DNA of 64,000 nucleotides from Corylus avellana (GCF_901000735.1 NC_081550.1:13454877-13518876), one strand, 5' to 3'. Shown: positions 32,660 to 44,730, counted from the first letter of the stretch. Translations and numbers: made by a program. The notes: generated by a model not told the origin, from the letters alone.

Positions 32660-35303
32660 TCTATCCTTCAGTGCAAGTTTCCCATTAAGTATAAGGACCC
32701 TGGGTGTCCTACCATCTCTTGACAATAGGAATCAACCAAATTGAGAAGGCGCTTTGAGATCTTGGAGCGAGTGTGAATCTCCTACCCTATTCAATTTACC
32801 TACAATTGGGGTTAGGAGAATTGAAGCCCATGTCCATGACACTTCAATTGGCTGATCGGTCAGTTAAGATACCACGGGGAATCATTGAAGATGTTTTGAT
32901 CAAGGTGGATAAGTTTTACTTCCCCGTGGACTTCATTGTGCTAGACACAGAGCCGGTCCAGAATGTTGGGATTTAGATACCGGTGATTCTAGGGTGACCA
33001 TTCTTAGCTATGGCTAACACCCTAATCAATTGTAGGACAGGGGTGATGATGATTTCCTTCGGAAATATGACAGTGGAGCTGAATATCTTTGATATCAGCA
33101 AGCAACCACTGGAATATGATGAAGTGAGAAATGTATGCTTGATAGAGGAGATCATAGAGGAGATTGTGGATGAATCAAGCATTGAGGACTTCTTGGAGGC
33201 ATGCTTTGCTCAGTTTGGAGAGGATTTAGACTTGGATAAGTTGCTTGAGTTAGCAGATGCGATTTTGGAGACTGCTCCTCTAGCGAGTAGTGAGAAGGAG
33301 GAGATAGCAGTACCTGATCCCCCAAAGAAGGAACTTAAAACTCTACTGGATAACCTTAAGTATAAGTTCCTAGGTCCAGCAGATTCTTTGCCTGTGATTA
33401 TAGCTTTGGATTTGGTTGATGCTCAAGAGAAAAAATTGTTAGAGGTTTTAAGAGAGCACAAGGAAGCTATCGGCTAGACTATTGAGGATATCAAGGGGAT
33501 CAGTCCCTCGGTGGTGATGCACAAGATGCATTTAGAGGAGAATGCCAAGCCATCGAGGGAGCCACAGAGAATGCTCAACCCAGCTGTGCAAGAGGTTGTG
33601 AGGGCTGAAGTAATTAAGTTGTTGGATGCAGGGATCATTTATCCAATTTCTAATAGCAAGTGGGTAAGCCCGATTCATGTCGTGCCCAAGCGGGTTGGAT
33701 TGACGGTAGTTAAGAACAAGGATGACGAGTTGGTCCCAACTCGTATTCAGTTAGGATGGAGAGTATGCATAGACTACGGCAAGTTGAAAGTTGCCACCAG
33801 GAAGGATCATTTCCCACTTCCATTTATTGATCAGATGGTGGAGCGCTTGGCTTGGTATGAGTACTATTGTTTCTTAGATGGTTATTCAGGATAGAACCAG
33901 GTCCCTGTGGACCCCGAAGATCAGGAGAAGGCAACTTTTACCGGTCCTTTTGGGACATTCACCTACCGTCGCATGCCTTTTGGGTTATGCAATGCACCCG
34001 CTACCTTTCAGCGGTGCATGCTCAACATTTTTTTCGACATGGTAGAGCGTTTCTTGGAGATTTTTATGAACAATTTCTTTGCCTTCGGTTCATCCTTTGA
34101 GGAGTGTTTGCACCGCCTCACTTTGGTTTTAAAGCGATCCAAGGAGAAGAACCTGGTGCTTAATTGGGTGAAGTGCCATTTTATAGTCAAGCAAGGTATT
34201 GTATTGGGGCACGTCATATCTCAGTGGGGGATTAAGGTTGACGAAGCAAAGGTGGATCTAATTTCCAACGTTCCACCCCCACGTATAGTGAAGGAGGTTC
34301 GCTTGTTTCTGGGCCATGCAGGATTTTATAGGTGATTCATCTAGGACTTTAGCAAGATTGCCAAGCCCTTGTGCAAATTGTTAGTGAAAGAGGCCCCATT
34401 TGTATTTGATGAGGACTGCAAGATAGCATTTGGGGATCTGAAGAGAATTCTTACGTCCACGCCTATTATTTAGCCACCCAACTGGGGTGTACCATTTAAG
34501 ATCATGTGTGACGCATCGGATTATGCAGTCAAAGCTGTTTTGGGGTAGCATGTTGATAGACTCCCCCATGTCATTTACTATGCAAGCAGAACTCTGAACG
34601 ATGCACAACTCAATTACTCTACCATTGGGAAGGAGTTGTTGGCAGTCGTTTTGGTGCTGAACAACTTCAGATCTTATTTGTTAAGATCTAAAGTCATCAT
34701 CTACTCTGATCATGTAGCATTGAAGTATCTTTTTTTCCAAAAAAGATGCTAAATCTCGTCTTATCCGATGGATTTTGTTACTTTAGGAGTTTGATATAGA
34801 AATTCAGGATAAGAAGGGTTCTCAAAATGTGGTGGCAGATCATTTGTCCAGGTTGACTGTGGATTACACTAAGGATGCCAGACCCATTTCTAAGACCTTC
34901 CCTAACGAGCAATTGATGCACATTGCTCACAATCCCGCACCATGGTTTACTGACATAGTGAACTATCTTGTCACCGGCCAAATGCCTTTGCATTAGGGGC
35001 TACAAGATAAGTTCAAATTTTTGTCTATGGTGAAGTTATTTTTTTGGGATGATCCTTACCTGTTCAAGTATTGTCCCGATCAGATCATTAGGAGGTGTAT
35101 ACCTGAGCATGACCAATCGAATGTCATCTCCTTTTGTCATGATCATGCATGTGGAGGCCACTTTAGTGCTAAGAAGACCGCTGCAAAGATTTTGCAATGT
35201 GGCTTCTATTGGCCCAACCTATTCCGTGACTCTCATGCATATTGTGCCACATATGAGTGTTGTCAGAAGCTTAGGAGTATTTCTAGGAGAAATATTGTTG
35301 TGC
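32660..35303 (+). pseudogene. Pol of Athila-type element A (PR-RT-RH-partial IN)
   Basis: Broken polyprotein. Order: aspartic protease region with DLGASVNLLPYS (about 32758) and ADRSVKIPRGIIEDVL; an acidic DLDLDKLLE linker (about 33230); reverse transcriptase with VCIDYGKL, FPLPFIDQM, FGLCNAPATFQRCM. The catalytic box reads FMNNF where active enzymes have an Asp pair. RNase H follows (FKIMCDASDYAV, ASRTLNDAQLNYSTI), then an integrase HHCC zinc-binding start (HDHACGGHFSAKK, CATYECC). Stops include 32974, 32995, 33475, 33892 and 34333, with a frameshift near 34735. Integrase is cut at about 35300 by other LTR sequence, so the catalytic core and 3' LTR are absent. Confidence 0.88.
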
Positions 35304-35615
35304 TAAATAATACCTAAATTAATAGATAATATTTAGTACGTTTTACTCGCAAGTGCACAAGATCAAACGATAGTATAGTGTAGCAAGTACGAGATCGATC
35401 CCACTGAGATTGTTGATTTTGTTTTAGAAGTAATTAAAATACCAAAATTGTCACGAGATTGATATTGATACTAAATAAAAGAAATAAAGATAAAGATAAG
35501 GTAAATGTAAGGCTTTGATATCCACCATTAATCATGCTCAAATAATATTACAATATGCCAATGATCCAATCATATTATGAATACTTATTGTTTGCCAACC
35601 TAAGGGCATGAGTGT
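35297..35615 (-). mobile_element. Fragment of an Athila-type LTR (D-like), reverse
   Basis: Read in reverse it matches the 3' part of the LTR at 61200-61488 (CTTGCGAGTAAAACGTAC, AAATATTATCTATTAATTTA). It is joined to the broken integrase of element A on the left and ends at GGGCATGAGTGT, where LTR B begins. It looks like the target into which element B inserted. Confidence 0.7.
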
Positions 35616-36391
35616 TGTTGTCACAAATATCTATCTAAATAAATAGGTAAATAATTGTATGTTTTACCCGCAAGTGCACGAGGTCAACATAGTAGTATAG
35701 GATTCAAGTACGGGGTCATTCCCACGAAGATTGCTTAATTTTGTCTAAAATAAATTTCAAAAGTAAAACAAAACAAAGATTGAATTTTGTTTTGATGATA
35801 ATAAAAAGGTAAGGCTTTGATATCCACCACTAGTTATATTTAGATAATATATCAATATGCCAATATTTTGATCATGTTATGTATATCTAATGTTTGTCAA
35901 CCTAAGGGCATGAGTGTATACTCCTTAAGCTATAAATTTTCCTAAGCAACGAGTTAGACATGGGTGTATACTCTAACTCTTTTCTTTCTTAAAGGAGTTA
36001 GCATACGTGTATACTAAGGTGTTCTTTAAGAAAGCATGATTCTGTGGAAATCGACAAACAAATGAGGCTTAGGGCATGGGTGTATACTCCCGGTTCCCCA
36101 TGTTGATTAACCCAAGAACCCGGTGTTGATTTCTTTTGTTACTTTTATTAAACCCAGGACTCGGTCATTCAAATTGATTTAACTAACTAGTCCATACCAC
36201 ATGCATATGTTGATCAGGCACACACATATGAGGAATTCATGAAAGTAGGAATTAATCAAGTTAAATGTCACAACATGATCATCATAAAGGCGCCAATATT
36301 GAATATTAACTAAACATAACTAGAGCTTCAATCTAGCTCTACTAAATAAATTAGTTACACATAAGTTTGATGTTAAACATCTTCAACTAGG
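35616..36391 (-). mobile_element. Truncated 3' LTR of element B
   Basis: Starts TGTTGTCACAAATATCTA, the reverse complement of the LTR end, and matches 38775-39535 closely. The match stops at AAACATCTTCA, so the U3 half of this LTR is missing and unrelated sequence follows. It contains four copies of the ATGGGTGTATACTC motif. Confidence 0.8.
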
Positions 36392-37649
36392 GTTGTGCAA
36401 TGTTTGGTTCCCTTAAGCTTTCTAATTGACCCATGTAACGAATGTTAAGTCAATGACTCCCAAACCAGATGGTTTTAGGACATTAGGTGTAAAGACACCC
36501 CTAGAACTTACTAACTCGAGTCAAAAAGGCTACAAAACCAAACTAACCATGACATCAATCAAATCAAAATTTTTCACCTTTTGATGTGAACACTCAATGC
36601 TTTGAGGCAAGAGGTCCAGTTACTCAGTGAAAAGCTTATCAATGACCATTTATATATATATATATTTTCTTTTCTTCATCACATATATATATGCCAAAGC
36701 GTCCATCTAATAAATCATCCAATTTCATCCAAGATACAGAAAACACACAAATCAGCCTTTATGTCATACCTCACAAATTATGTGCTCATGTGCTTGTGTG
36801 ATAAGATCAAACATGTGATTTTTCAATTGTCCTAAGCAAGTAATCAAACTAACAAATTCTCTTATCAGATCATGTGTTCAAAATTTTAAGCTCATTGATG
36901 AATTCAAGCCACAATTCTTTTAGATTAACCAATTTTTTTTTTTTTTTAACATCAAACAAACAAAACAAATAACATGAAATTGGGACAACGTGTGTGTAAG
37001 CAACATGTGTGCCCATACCCCCAAACTTAAATGACACATTGTCCCCAATGTGTCTAAAACAAGGAAAGAATGTACCCGGGAGATGGACGACATTGTCTTG
37101 GAAAGCATGGCTCATAGCACACCCCCAAACATGAATCGAAGCACACTTGTCCATGCAAAATAAGAAAACACAAAAACAAGTAAAAGGAAACAAAACTAAA
37201 GATAAATAAAAAGATTAAATGAAACACACAAAAATAAAATAACAGGATAAACTATGGGGTGCCTCCCATGAGCACTAAGTTTAACGTCTTTAGCCAGACG
37301 GTGGCACTTTAAACTTGAAGCACAAATCTTTCCTTCTCTTGCACCACAGGGAATGAATTCTTCCTATTGCAAGATGCTCCCGAATGTCTTTAGATCGGGG
37401 AAGACCACCTTGAGTTTTCTCCAATAGTTTCTCATTCGGGAGGGAATCATGAACTGGATAATACTCAGGGAATTCATCTTATCTTGATGTCTTCAATTTG
37501 CTCATCATATAGCCCCAACAGACTTCTCTCTTGGATTCTTAGTAATTCGGGAATAGGAGCTGATGTTGAAGAAGTCTCAGCGCTCTCTTCTTTTCCTGAT
37601 GTATCTCCTCTAGAATCTTAGTTTGCTCATCTTCTTCTTCCTCCTTGTT

Positions 37650-38426
37650 GTTCTTAGAAGTGGAATCCAATAAGGCCTCAACTTGCTCACGTATCATGTC
37701 AAGGTCCAGATCAAATTCATATCAAGCAAAGTGCTCTTCCAACGGATCCTCCAGACTTGGCTCACTAAACATCTCAGCTTGCTTGAGGAACTTGTCAAGA
37801 TCCAGGTCAAATTCAAAGTGATCAAAACGCTCATTCCATGGATCCTTAAGACTTGGCTCATTAGAAGTTTCAGCATGCTCAAGTAGCTTGTCCAGGTCTA
37901 GGTCACCTCCAATTTGATCAAAACGCTCTCCCATCGGATCCTCAAGACTTGGCTCACAAAAACTCTCCTCAACAGTTTCTTCTAAACTAGCTTGCGCTTC
38001 TTCTAACGCATAATTCTTTGGAGGACGTGTCTCTTCTTGGTATTGTTGAAGTGGAGAGGAATATGAATAGTCATATATGGGAGATGGTTCCTCTTCAAGA
38101 GCTATTATCTTGAAAATGGATTGCCCCAGACTGGGACTAAGACATGAATATGATTGACCATAGAACTGTGGAGATGGCTCCTCTTCATGAAGTGGTGGTG
38201 CTTGAATTCCAGGAGCTTGAGCTTGCCACGAAAGATTAGACTGTTGGCTCCATGATGGGTTATAGGAATCAAAATAGTGGTTGGTCCCCGATCTAGAGAA
38301 CGATGTGTTCTTATGCCCAAAAATTTTGTTAGAAATTTGTCTTATTGAAGGACATTCTCTAACATGGTGATAAGGGTCATGGCATAATGAACATAGTCCA
38401 TGGGGCGTCGGAATGCCTCCCCACAT
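37650..38426 (-). pseudogene. Gag-derived protein of element B with 32-aa repeats
   Basis: The - strand frame starting at 38426 reads a CX2CX4HX4C zinc knuckle (CSLCHDPYHHVREC), then NHYFDSYNPSWSQQSNLSW as in Athila Gag proteins. A short acidic/aromatic repeat follows (HEEEPSPQFYGQSYSC, LEEEPSPIYDYSY). Then come tandem 32-residue units with the pattern EPSLEDP..ERFD....DLDLDKLLE.AE, encoded by exact 96-bp periods (GGATCC at 37744, 37840 and 37936). The core DLDLDKLLE also occurs once in element A near 33230, so the array probably grew from it. The N-terminal gag core is absent. The frame stops at 37722, but the repeat continues past the stop. Confidence 0.75.
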
Positions 38427-38750
38427 GTGTGAAATTAAAAGTAAAATAACAAAAAGTTAAAAAAAAAAACAAATTAAAAAGAAACAAAATTAAAAATAAA
38501 ACTTACGAAGATGCAGACTTAACTGACCTTGCATGAAATACAAGAAAAAAAAATCAGATCTACTGTTAGTGTAGTAACTGTGCTGTTCTCTGGATGTGCG
38601 ATCGATCGCACCGTGAGGTGCACTGGATCGCCCTGGTTGGGCGCTCGAGCGCACCTCCAGAGGCAGAACAATAACTACAAAAAAACAAAAAATAACTAAA
38701 TTAAAATAACACAACTAAAGGAAAATAATTCTAAACAAAATTTGCCGCAA

Positions 38751-38768
38751 TCCTCGGCAACGGCGCCA
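38751..38768 (-). other. Primer binding site (tRNA-Asp), element B
   Basis: The reverse complement reads TGGCGCCGTTGCCGAGGA, one mismatch from the tRNA-Asp complement. It lies six nucleotides from the LTR edge at 38775. Confidence 0.9.
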
Positions 38769-38774
38769 AAAACT

Positions 38775-40113
38775 TGTTGTCACAAATATCTACCTAAATT
38801 AATAGGCAAATAATTGTATGTTTTACCTGCAAGTGCACGAGGTCAACATAGTAGTATAGGATGCAAGTACGGGGTCATTCCCACGAGGATTGCTTAATTT
38901 TGTCTAAAATAAAAAAGTAAAACAAAACAAAGATTGAATTTTGTTTTGATGATAATAAAAAGGTAGGGTTTTGATATCCACCACTAATTATATTTAGATA
39001 ATATATCAATATGCCAATGTTTTGATCATGTTATGTATATCTAATGTTTGTCAACATAAGGGCATGGGTGTATACTCCTTAAGCTATAGATTTTCCTAAG
39101 CAACGAGTTAGGCAAGGGTGTATACTCTAACTCTTTTCTTTCTTAAAGGATTTAGCATGGGTGTATACTAAATTGTTATTTAAGAAAGCATGATTCTGTG
39201 GAAATCGACAAACACATGAGGCCTAGGGCATGGGTGTATACTCCTGGTTCCTCATGTTGATTAACCCCAGAACCCGATGTGGATTTCTTTTGTTACTATT
39301 ATTAAACCCAGGACTCGGTCATCCAAATTGATTTAACTAACTAGTCCATACCACATGCATATGTTGATCAGGCACACACATATGAGGAATTCATGAAGGC
39401 AGAAATTAATCGAGTTAAATATCACAACATGATCATCACAAAGGTGCCAATATTGAATATTAACTAAGCAGAACTAGGGGTTCATTCTAGCCCTACTAAA
39501 TAAGTTAGTTACACATAAGTTTGATGTTAAACATCTTCATAAAATAAAAAGGAAGGAAAAGAATAAACCCAAAACTTGAACTTGAAGAGCACCAATTCTT
39601 CTCCTTGGAAATTGTGTGTCTATTCTAGAGGTTTAATGGTCTACTTATAGGCCTTAGAAATACTCTAGAAACCCTAAAAATCGTAGGGTTTGAGCCCTAG
39701 TTCGCACTAAGTTACCAAACCCTAGAAATTGCACTTTCCATATCAAGGCTGGCGGCTAACTTGCCCATCACGCACGGATGCACTCGATCGCATCCCATGT
39801 ACGATCGATCGCAGGACTGCGATCGATCCTCTTTGTGCTGGCGTTCGATCGCAGGTGCCTTGCGCATTGTGGTCTTCACCTGTAGTGCGCTCGATCGCAG
39901 CTCCCATGCAATCGATCGCACTACCAGAGCCTCCAATATTCTCAAAATATCTCCTCTATGCTCAAGACTTCCGAAATTACTTCCTTTTCTTCCAAGGACC
40001 TATAAAAACAAGGAAAACACGTAGAAGAACTAAAATGGCATAAATGAACTAAAATTAAAGGATTAACACATGTAAGTTAAGGGTTAAAAATATGAATATT
40101 TTAGCACTTAACA
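38775..40113 (-). mobile_element. 5' LTR of element B
   Basis: A 1,339-bp LTR bounded by TGTTGTCACAA (+ strand view) and TTTTAGCACTTAACA; on its own strand it begins TGTTAAGTGC. It contains four copies of the ATGGGTGTATACTC motif and a GCGATCGATCGC-type palindrome cluster at 39780-39925. It lies head to head with LTR C. Confidence 0.88.
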
Positions 40114-40122
40114 GGTGTATAT
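40114..40122. other. 9-bp junction between head-to-head LTRs
   Basis: GGTGTATAT separates the 5' ends of LTRs B and C. GGTGT resembles AGTGT on the far side of element B (35611-35615) and would be its 5-bp target duplication with one change. GTGTATA continues the target LTR sequence GGGTGTATACTC. Confidence 0.5.
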
Positions 40123-41425
40123 TGTTAAGTGCCAAAATATTCATATTTTAGCCCTTAACTTACATGTGTTAATCCTTTAGTTTTGGTTAGTTTATGCCAT
40201 TTTAGTTCTTTTACGTGTTTTCTTTGTTTTTGTAGGTAGTTGGAAGAAAAGAAGCAATTTTGGAAATCTTGAGCATAAAAGAGCTATTTTGGGAAAATTG
40301 TAGGCTCTGGTAGAGCGATCGAGCGCATTACAGGCGAAGACCACGAGCGCAAGGCACCTGCGATCGAGCGCCCAGCACAAGAGGATCGATCGCGCACTGG
40401 CTGCGATCGAGCACACCCGTGTGTGGTGAGCAAGTCAGTCGCCAGCCTTGATATGGAAAGTGTAATTTCTAGGGTTTTGTAGCTTTGTGCGAAGTAGGGC
40501 GCAAACCCTACGATTTTTAGGGTTTCTAGAGTATTCCTAAGGCTTATAATAGACCCTTAAGCCTCTAGATTAGACACACAATTTTCAAGGAGAAGAATTG
40601 GAGCTCTTCAAGTTCAAGTTTCGGGTTTATTCTTTTCCTTTTCTTTTTATTTTATGAAGATGTTTAACATCAAACTCATGTGTAACTAATTTACTTAGTA
40701 GGGCTAGATTGAAGCCCTAGTTATGTTTAGTTAATATTCAATATTGGCGCCTTTGTGATGATCATGTTGTGATATTTAACTTGATTAATTCCTGCTTTCA
40801 TGAATTCCTCATATGTGTTTGCCTGATCAACATATGCATGTGGTATGGACTAGTTAGTTAAATCAATTTGGAAGACCAAGTGGGTTTAACAAAAGTTACA
40901 AAAGATATCCACACCGGATTCTTGGGTTAATTAATATGGGGAACCGGGAGTATACACCCATGCCCTAGGCCTCATGTGTTAGTCGATTTCCACAGAATCA
41001 TGCTTTCTTAAAGAACAACTTAGTATACACTATGATAAATCCTTTAAGAAAGAAAAGAGTTAGAGTATACACCCATGCCTAACTCCTTGCTTAGGGAAAT
41101 CTATAACTTATGGAGTATACGCCCATGCCCTTAGGTTGACAAATGTTAGATATGCATAACATGATCAAAGCACTGGCATATTGATATATTATCTAAATAT
41201 AATTAGTGGTGGATATCAAAGCCTTACCTTTTTATTATTATCAAATCAAAAATCAATCTTTGTTTTTTTTTTTTTTTACTTAAGGAATTTATTTCAAGAA
41301 AAATTTAGCAATCCTCGTGGGAATAACCCCGTACTTGCATCCTATACTACTATGTTGACCTTGTGCACTTGCGGGTAAAACATACAATTATTTACTTATT
41401 AATTAGGTAGATATTTGTTACAACA
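40123..41425 (+). mobile_element. 5' LTR of element C
   Basis: A 1,303-bp LTR from TGTTAAGTGCC to TTGTTACAACA. It has GCGATCGAGCGC-type motifs at 40315-40420, a TATA-like TATAAT at 40545, the phrase TAGGGCTAGATTGAAGCCCTA (itself a palindrome), and four copies of GAGTATACACCCATG. It is the mirror image of LTR B. Confidence 0.88.
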
Positions 41426-41431
41426 AGTTTT

Positions 41432-41449
41432 TGGCGCCGTTGCCGGGGA
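41432..41449 (+). other. Primer binding site (tRNA-Asp), element C
   Basis: TGGCGCCGTTGCCGGGGA, exact tRNA-Asp complement, six nucleotides after the LTR end. Confidence 0.9.
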
Positions 41450-42460
41450 TTGTTTGATTTTGTTTGGAATTTTTTTTTTCTATTAATTTATTTTTGGTTT
41501 AAATTTTTCTGTTTTTCTAGTTTTTTCCGCAGTTCTTGTTCTGCCTCTGGAGGTGCACTCGAGCGCCCAACTAGGGTGATCGAGTGTAGCTCACGGTGCG
41601 ATCGATCGCACATCCAAAGAACAGCACAGTTACTGCACTAATTATAGATCTAATTTTTTTTTTCTTTTATTTCATGCAGGGTCAGTTAAGTCTGCATCTT
41701 CGTAAGTTTTATTTTCAATTTTATTTTTATTTTCCTTTTTTAATTTTAACTTTTTGGTATTTTATTTTTAATTTCACTCATGTGGGGAGGCATTCCGACA
41801 CCCCATGGACCATGTTCTTTATGCCATGACCCTTATCACCATGTTAGAGAATGTCTTATAATGAGATAAATTTCTAACAAATTTAATGTGCAGAAGAACA
41901 CATCTTTCTTTAGACCGGGGAATGACTGCTATTTTGATTCATGTTACCCATCATGGAGCCAACAGTCCAATCTCTCTTGGCAAGCTCAAGCTCTCGGAAT
42001 TCATGCTCGACAATCTCATGGACTGCAACATCACTCATATCGGCAATTCTATAATCATGCATACTCCTCTCAATCAGCTCCACAACAGCAATATCAAGCT
42101 GAACCACCTCATGTTGAGTTTTCTGAGAAAACATTAGCTATGATCAGTTCAACAATTAAGGAGATGAGAACTCTCATTTGAAATCAGTTAAAAGGATGGA
42201 GACCCACTGTACACAAAGAACAGATTTTCTCAAAAAGGAAGAGCCTCAAAGTCAGTCAGTTAGCATTCTTCATGGACATTATATAGAGGACGAGAGTATT
42301 TGCCAACACGAAGAGGAGCCATCTCCACAGTTCTATGGTCAATCATATTCATGTCTTAGTCCCAGTCTGAGGCAATCCATTTTCAAGATAATAGCTCATG
42401 AAGAAGAGGAACCATCTCCCATATATGACTATTCATATTCCTCTCCACCTCAACAATAGA
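41450..42460 (+). pseudogene. Truncated internal region of element C (Gag-derived)
   Basis: The leader has the palindrome GTGCGATCGATCGCAC (41596-41611). From about 41780 a Gag-like sequence parallel to element B follows: CSLCHDPYHHVREC, then SWSQQSNLSWQAQA, then a Gln/His/Ser-rich stretch that is deleted in B, then HEEEPSPQFYGQSYSC. It is broken by stops and frame changes. Homology stops at about 42460, before the 32-residue repeats, so the 3' part and 3' LTR are lost. Confidence 0.75.
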
Positions 42461-42754
42461 TCCACCCGTGAACTCATGGGTTAAGATTTTTTTTTTTTTT
42501 AAAAAAAAAAAAAAATTATTTTTTAATAAAAAATAAGGGCATTTTAGGAATTTCACACCCCTCCATTAGGATTTAACAAAAAATCCTAACATGTGGGAGT
42601 AATTGAAAAAGATTAAAAGATCGATACACCAAAGTAAAAGTTTTTAAACTTTTAAAGAGTGTTTGCAAAAGGCGTTACATTTTAGGGAGACTTAGTGAAG
42701 TTACTCCTACTTTTTTTTGTTTTTTCTATGTTCACTTGTCTTGAAGTAGGGGTG
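42461..42754. other. AT-rich spacer
   Basis: Includes a T12-A15 tract at about 42488-42514, which is a simple self-complementary homopolymer pair. No gene seen. Confidence 0.5.
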
Positions 42755-42905
42755 ACAATGCGGTTATGGTTAGCAATTATTAGCAAAAACCACTAACTGT
42801 AACTGCTTTAGCGGTTATTAAATTTCACTAACTACAACCGTAACCGCTTAGCGGTTAGCGGTTAACTACTAACTGCCGGTTAGTGGTTAGTAAAACATGT
42901 AACCG
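42755..42905. repeat. GCGGTTA-type short motif array
   Basis: GCGGTTATGG, GCGGTTATTA, CGTAACCGCTTA, GCGGTTAGCGGTTA, GCCGGTTAG and TGTAACCGCCC recur on both strands in 150 bp, with CACTAACT between them. The array is mirrored, so transcripts could pair with themselves. Likely part of an unidentified dispersed repeat. Confidence 0.65.
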
Positions 42906-42913
42906 CCCACTAT

Positions 42914-42954
<41 letters not shown>

Positions 42955-43690
42955 GGGCGTTTTGGGCTTTTTTTGGGGCTTTCTCAATATAAACATATAA
43001 CTTATTTTCATTTTTGGGCTTTTTTTGGATCACTATAGCATTTTTACCTCATTTGTTTTTTGCATTTTTAGTGTCTTTTTGGGCCAAATTGCTATAAAAG
43101 AGCCCATATTGAAAAATCAAAAATATTTGACCCTAAATTTACATTTACTTGTATTTTTAAAAAAATTCATTAAATATAAATCATAACCTGTTAAAATTTA
43201 GTTTTAACATGTAAAAAGTCTTTAAAAGAACATTTAGTTTTAACAAGGATTTGTACATTACTAATATGAATAACTTGAATAAAATATCTGAATTGTCATT
43301 GAATCATATGATTAAGTATTGATCTTATACATTTATATTATTCACATGCATATATATGTATAATTATAATTTATAACATATTGATACTCCTATTGATACT
43401 CCTAAAAATATGAAAATTCTTCCAGTTCCCAACTTTTTTCATATTTGGGTTTTTTTTTTTTTTTAACGGAAAATAAGTTTATTAAAACAAAAAAGAAAAA
43501 AAGATAATTCAATAAAAAAAAAGAAAAACAAATGTCATATCTTTGAAACGGCGTCGTTCGCCCGCAATAATATTGGAGTAACAAGTGAAAACGCACCGTT
43601 TACAACGAGCCAAGGAAAACAAACACACATAACTCACTCTGTTCCGTGCACAAAAACGCAGCTTCGAAAATCGTAGGAGTCGCCGCCGAG
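42906..43690. promoter_or_regulatory. T-rich spacer and presumed MTR3 promoter
   Basis: A T-run of about 30 at 42919-42949, then AT-rich DNA. From about 43545 the composition turns GC-richer: GAAACGGCGTCGTTCG at about 43546 and AACGCACCGTTTAC at about 43590 are candidate promoter elements of a housekeeping gene without an obvious TATA box. The 5' UTR probably begins near 43620. Confidence 0.45.
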
Positions 43691-43691
43691 A

Positions 43692-44694
43692 ATGGCCGGG
43701 AAACCTGGAACGAACCCGACGACTTACTCGCCGTCAATGGCGACGGGTAAAACCCGTACGCCCATCTTCAAAGACCACGACGTTGATTGGGTCCGACCGG
43801 ATGGTCGCGGCTTCCACCAGTGCCGGCCCGCCTGTACTTTCTTTTCTTTCTTTTATGGATTTATATGTCTTTTTTGTTTCCTTAGTTTTTCTCTTACGTT
43901 TATCAATGATAGTTGTGGGATTTCAACTGTGGGTTGTTTTTGTTTCTTGTTCGTGCTTTTAATATGATCAGTGTTGCCGATTATTATTGAGTTTATTTTA
44001 AACTTAATTTTTGCAAGATTTAAAGTTTATGGATTTTTCCATGTGGTTTTTTTTTAAACAAAGAAAATCTGTTTGTGGGTTTGGTAGATTCCGTGTTCAT
44101 TTGTCTGGGGGCTGAAAAGGACTCTGCATTGCAGCGTTTTGTTGTCTTGGATGTAGTTCTGTTTTAAGGTTAATGGGGGTGACAAGCACGTCTTATAATG
44201 TTTTGGTATGACTCATTCTACACTAACATTCTCCAAGCCAGCCTATTTGTTTAAAGTCTAGCTTCAAAAATGTTATTATTTTATTTTATTTTTCAAATTA
44301 TATCTTTTTATCTTGCTACGTAATATGTGATCTATTGTTCCATCTGATTATCGGGTTGTGGCTTTCATTCTCTGTGTTGTGAATTTGCTAGTGCTGGTGG
44401 TGCTTCCATTACATGGTTTGTGGTTTATCGTGTTTGGTTTAATGTAAATGCATAAATGCATCATTGGATTCCTGTTGTTTCTGTTGGTTTACGGTGTTCT
44501 TTTCTGAATCTCTCTGTTTCATTTGGCGTTATTTTGATTTCTAGGTTGGTTGACGAGAATATTTTCTTCTTGTTCTTTGTTTGTTGGGGTTTGAAGTATC
44601 TGTTATCTGTTAATGAATGATTTGGGATGACTATGCAAGTTCGATAGGTATGTGGCTTTATTATCTAGTGCACTATCTTTATTCATTTTTCAGT

Positions 44695-44730
<36 letters not shown>

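Larger units (their letters stand above)
36392..38774 (-). mobile_element. Internal region of pol-less Athila-type element B
   Basis: From right to left it holds the primer site (38751-38768), a short leader with the palindrome GTGCGATCGATCGCAC (38596-38611), a Gag-like frame, then non-coding DNA. The block at about 36985-37290 matches 63690-63975 near the end of element D (ACACATTGGGGACAATGTG, TTTAAGTTTGGGGGTATGG, GCTCATGGGAGGCA in reverse). No protease, RT or integrase is present, so the element is non-autonomous and would depend on enzymes of relatives such as element A. Confidence 0.8.

Noticed and set aside
37650..37960. CRISPR-like array (96-bp periodic repeats)
   Set aside because: The units are contiguous coding repeats without spacers in a plant retrotransposon.
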